Assembly: GCA_964246705.1 (NCBI GenBank)
Contig: CAXTRQ010000165.1
Span: 1 to 13,383 of the forward strand
Origin: DASZCR01 sp964246705
GTDB lineage: Bacteria > Acidobacteriota > Blastocatellia > Pyrinomonadales > Pyrinomonadaceae
Reading direction: 5' to 3'
DNA length: 13,383 nt
Numbering within the stretch: the stretch's first letter is position 1; each line of letters begins with the position of its first letter. The position numbers and the translations under genes were made by a program. Positions 13,005-13,383 of this stretch are shown here, one piece after another. Below the pieces are notes generated by a model. That model saw only the letters and a list, made by a program, of their open reading frames with translations, was not told the DNA's origin and did no database searches.

Positions 13005-13383
13005 AAGTTTTCCTTCCAATCTTCGATCTCGACGAATCCGCGTTTCGGCGGCAGCCCTTGCCGCACACGCAAAGCGTGGGCCGCCAGCCGAAGCTCAGAT
13101 GCCCCCAGCGGGAACCTGACTGCCTCAAAAATGTACTCCGCCGCCTCTCTGACGCGGCCGTCGTCAGCGGACAGTTTTATTCCGGGAGAGTCGCCGTAGT
13201 ATAGCTTGAGTTCTTGTGAGGCGAGAACCATCTCGGCGGAAAAATTCTCGGAGACGAATTCCTCAGCGCCCCGACGTTCACTGCGTTCCAAGAGTGCTCG
13301 GCGATAAAGGAAGTCCAACCTACGATGCCTATGAAACCCACGACTTCGGTTGACAGTTGCTGCCGCAGGCAGCAACCATGCTC
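13001..13383 (-). CDS. Protein of unknown function, 5' end probably outside the window
   Basis: The reading frame is open to the window edge, giving at least 126 residues. Visible features: a basic start region (NRSRGFHRHRRLDFLYRRAL), then a helical part (LERSERRGAEEFVSENFSAE), a segment DSPGIKLSADDGRVREAAEY and FPLGASELRLAAHALRVRQG, ending in EIEDWKENL. No known motif. The only start inside the window on the upstream side is a TTG at 13375 without a clear ribosome-binding site, so the gene more likely begins further upstream; an internal ATG at 13231 would give a much shorter protein. It overlaps the next gene as ATGA, which supports a single operon with the small charged protein and the methyltransferase. 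Confidence 0.55.
   Translation of the reverse strand, partial: AWLLPAAATVNRSRGFHRHRRLDFLYRRALLERSERRGAEEFVSENFSAEMVLASQELKLYYGDSPGIKLSADDGRVREAAEYIFEAVRFPLGASELRLAAHALRVRQGLPPKRGFVEIEDWKENL
13356..13376. repeat. Perfect 9-bp hairpin at the right edge
   Basis: GTTGCTGCC (13356-13364), GCA, GGCAGCAAC (13368-13376). It spans the only in-window upstream start of the edge gene (TTG at 13375), so it could be a control hairpin or a coding dyad encoding Leu-Pro-Ala-Ala-Ala. Confidence 0.5.

Overview
The window looks like accessory DNA from a GC-rich bacterium: part of an integrative element or plasmid-like replicon that carries defence and stabilisation genes. Codon-level GC is high, and the intergenic stretches are clearly more AT-rich. 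The replicon genes (a winged-helix Rep-like protein, a ParA, an unusual ParB-position protein and a ParB/KorB-like HTH protein) resemble genes I associate with Acidobacteriota, class Blastocatellia. That placement is inference from memory of protein style, not from a search.

Left part (1-4126, minus strand): the 5' end of a type I methyltransferase gene (hsdM) lies just downstream of a very large RecD-like helicase with a C-terminal PD-(D/E)XK-type nuclease domain. Together they look like a DNA-processing/defence operon running off the left edge.

Centre (4381-8723): the replication/partition core. A minus-strand winged-helix protein (Rep-like) is separated by a 557-bp non-coding region from a plus-strand operon: a small HTH protein, a ParA ATPase and a ParB-position partner. 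The three genes overlap or abut. The 557-bp region holds an array of degenerate sites at exactly 21-bp intervals. Its best copies form the palindrome T(C/T)ATACC-CCCGT-GGTAT(G/A)A. The same palindrome, with another site 21 bp further on, recurs directly after the ParB-position gene, so the operon is flanked by probable centromere/operator sites. The ParB-position protein lacks a visible ParB CTPase domain. It keeps an N-terminal motif like the ParA-stimulating peptide of ParB, joined by a long linker to a C-terminal winged helix. This non-canonical partition module is the most unusual system in the window. A minus-strand ParB/KorB-like HTH protein converges on it.

Right part (8941-12115, plus strand): a TacA/TacT-type toxin-antitoxin pair (DUF1778 antitoxin, GNAT toxin) behind a 41-bp near-perfect palindrome; a class II self-inhibited Fic AMP-transferase with 10-bp direct repeats running into its start codon; and a tyrosine recombinase with a complete catalytic set. 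The first codons of the recombinase contain a perfect 17-bp inverted repeat around a 6-bp spacer, the geometry of a tyrosine-recombinase core site.

Right edge (12221-13383, minus strand): three tightly overlapping genes, two of unknown function followed by a SAM-dependent methyltransferase. No rRNA, tRNA, CRISPR array or insertion sequence is recognisable.
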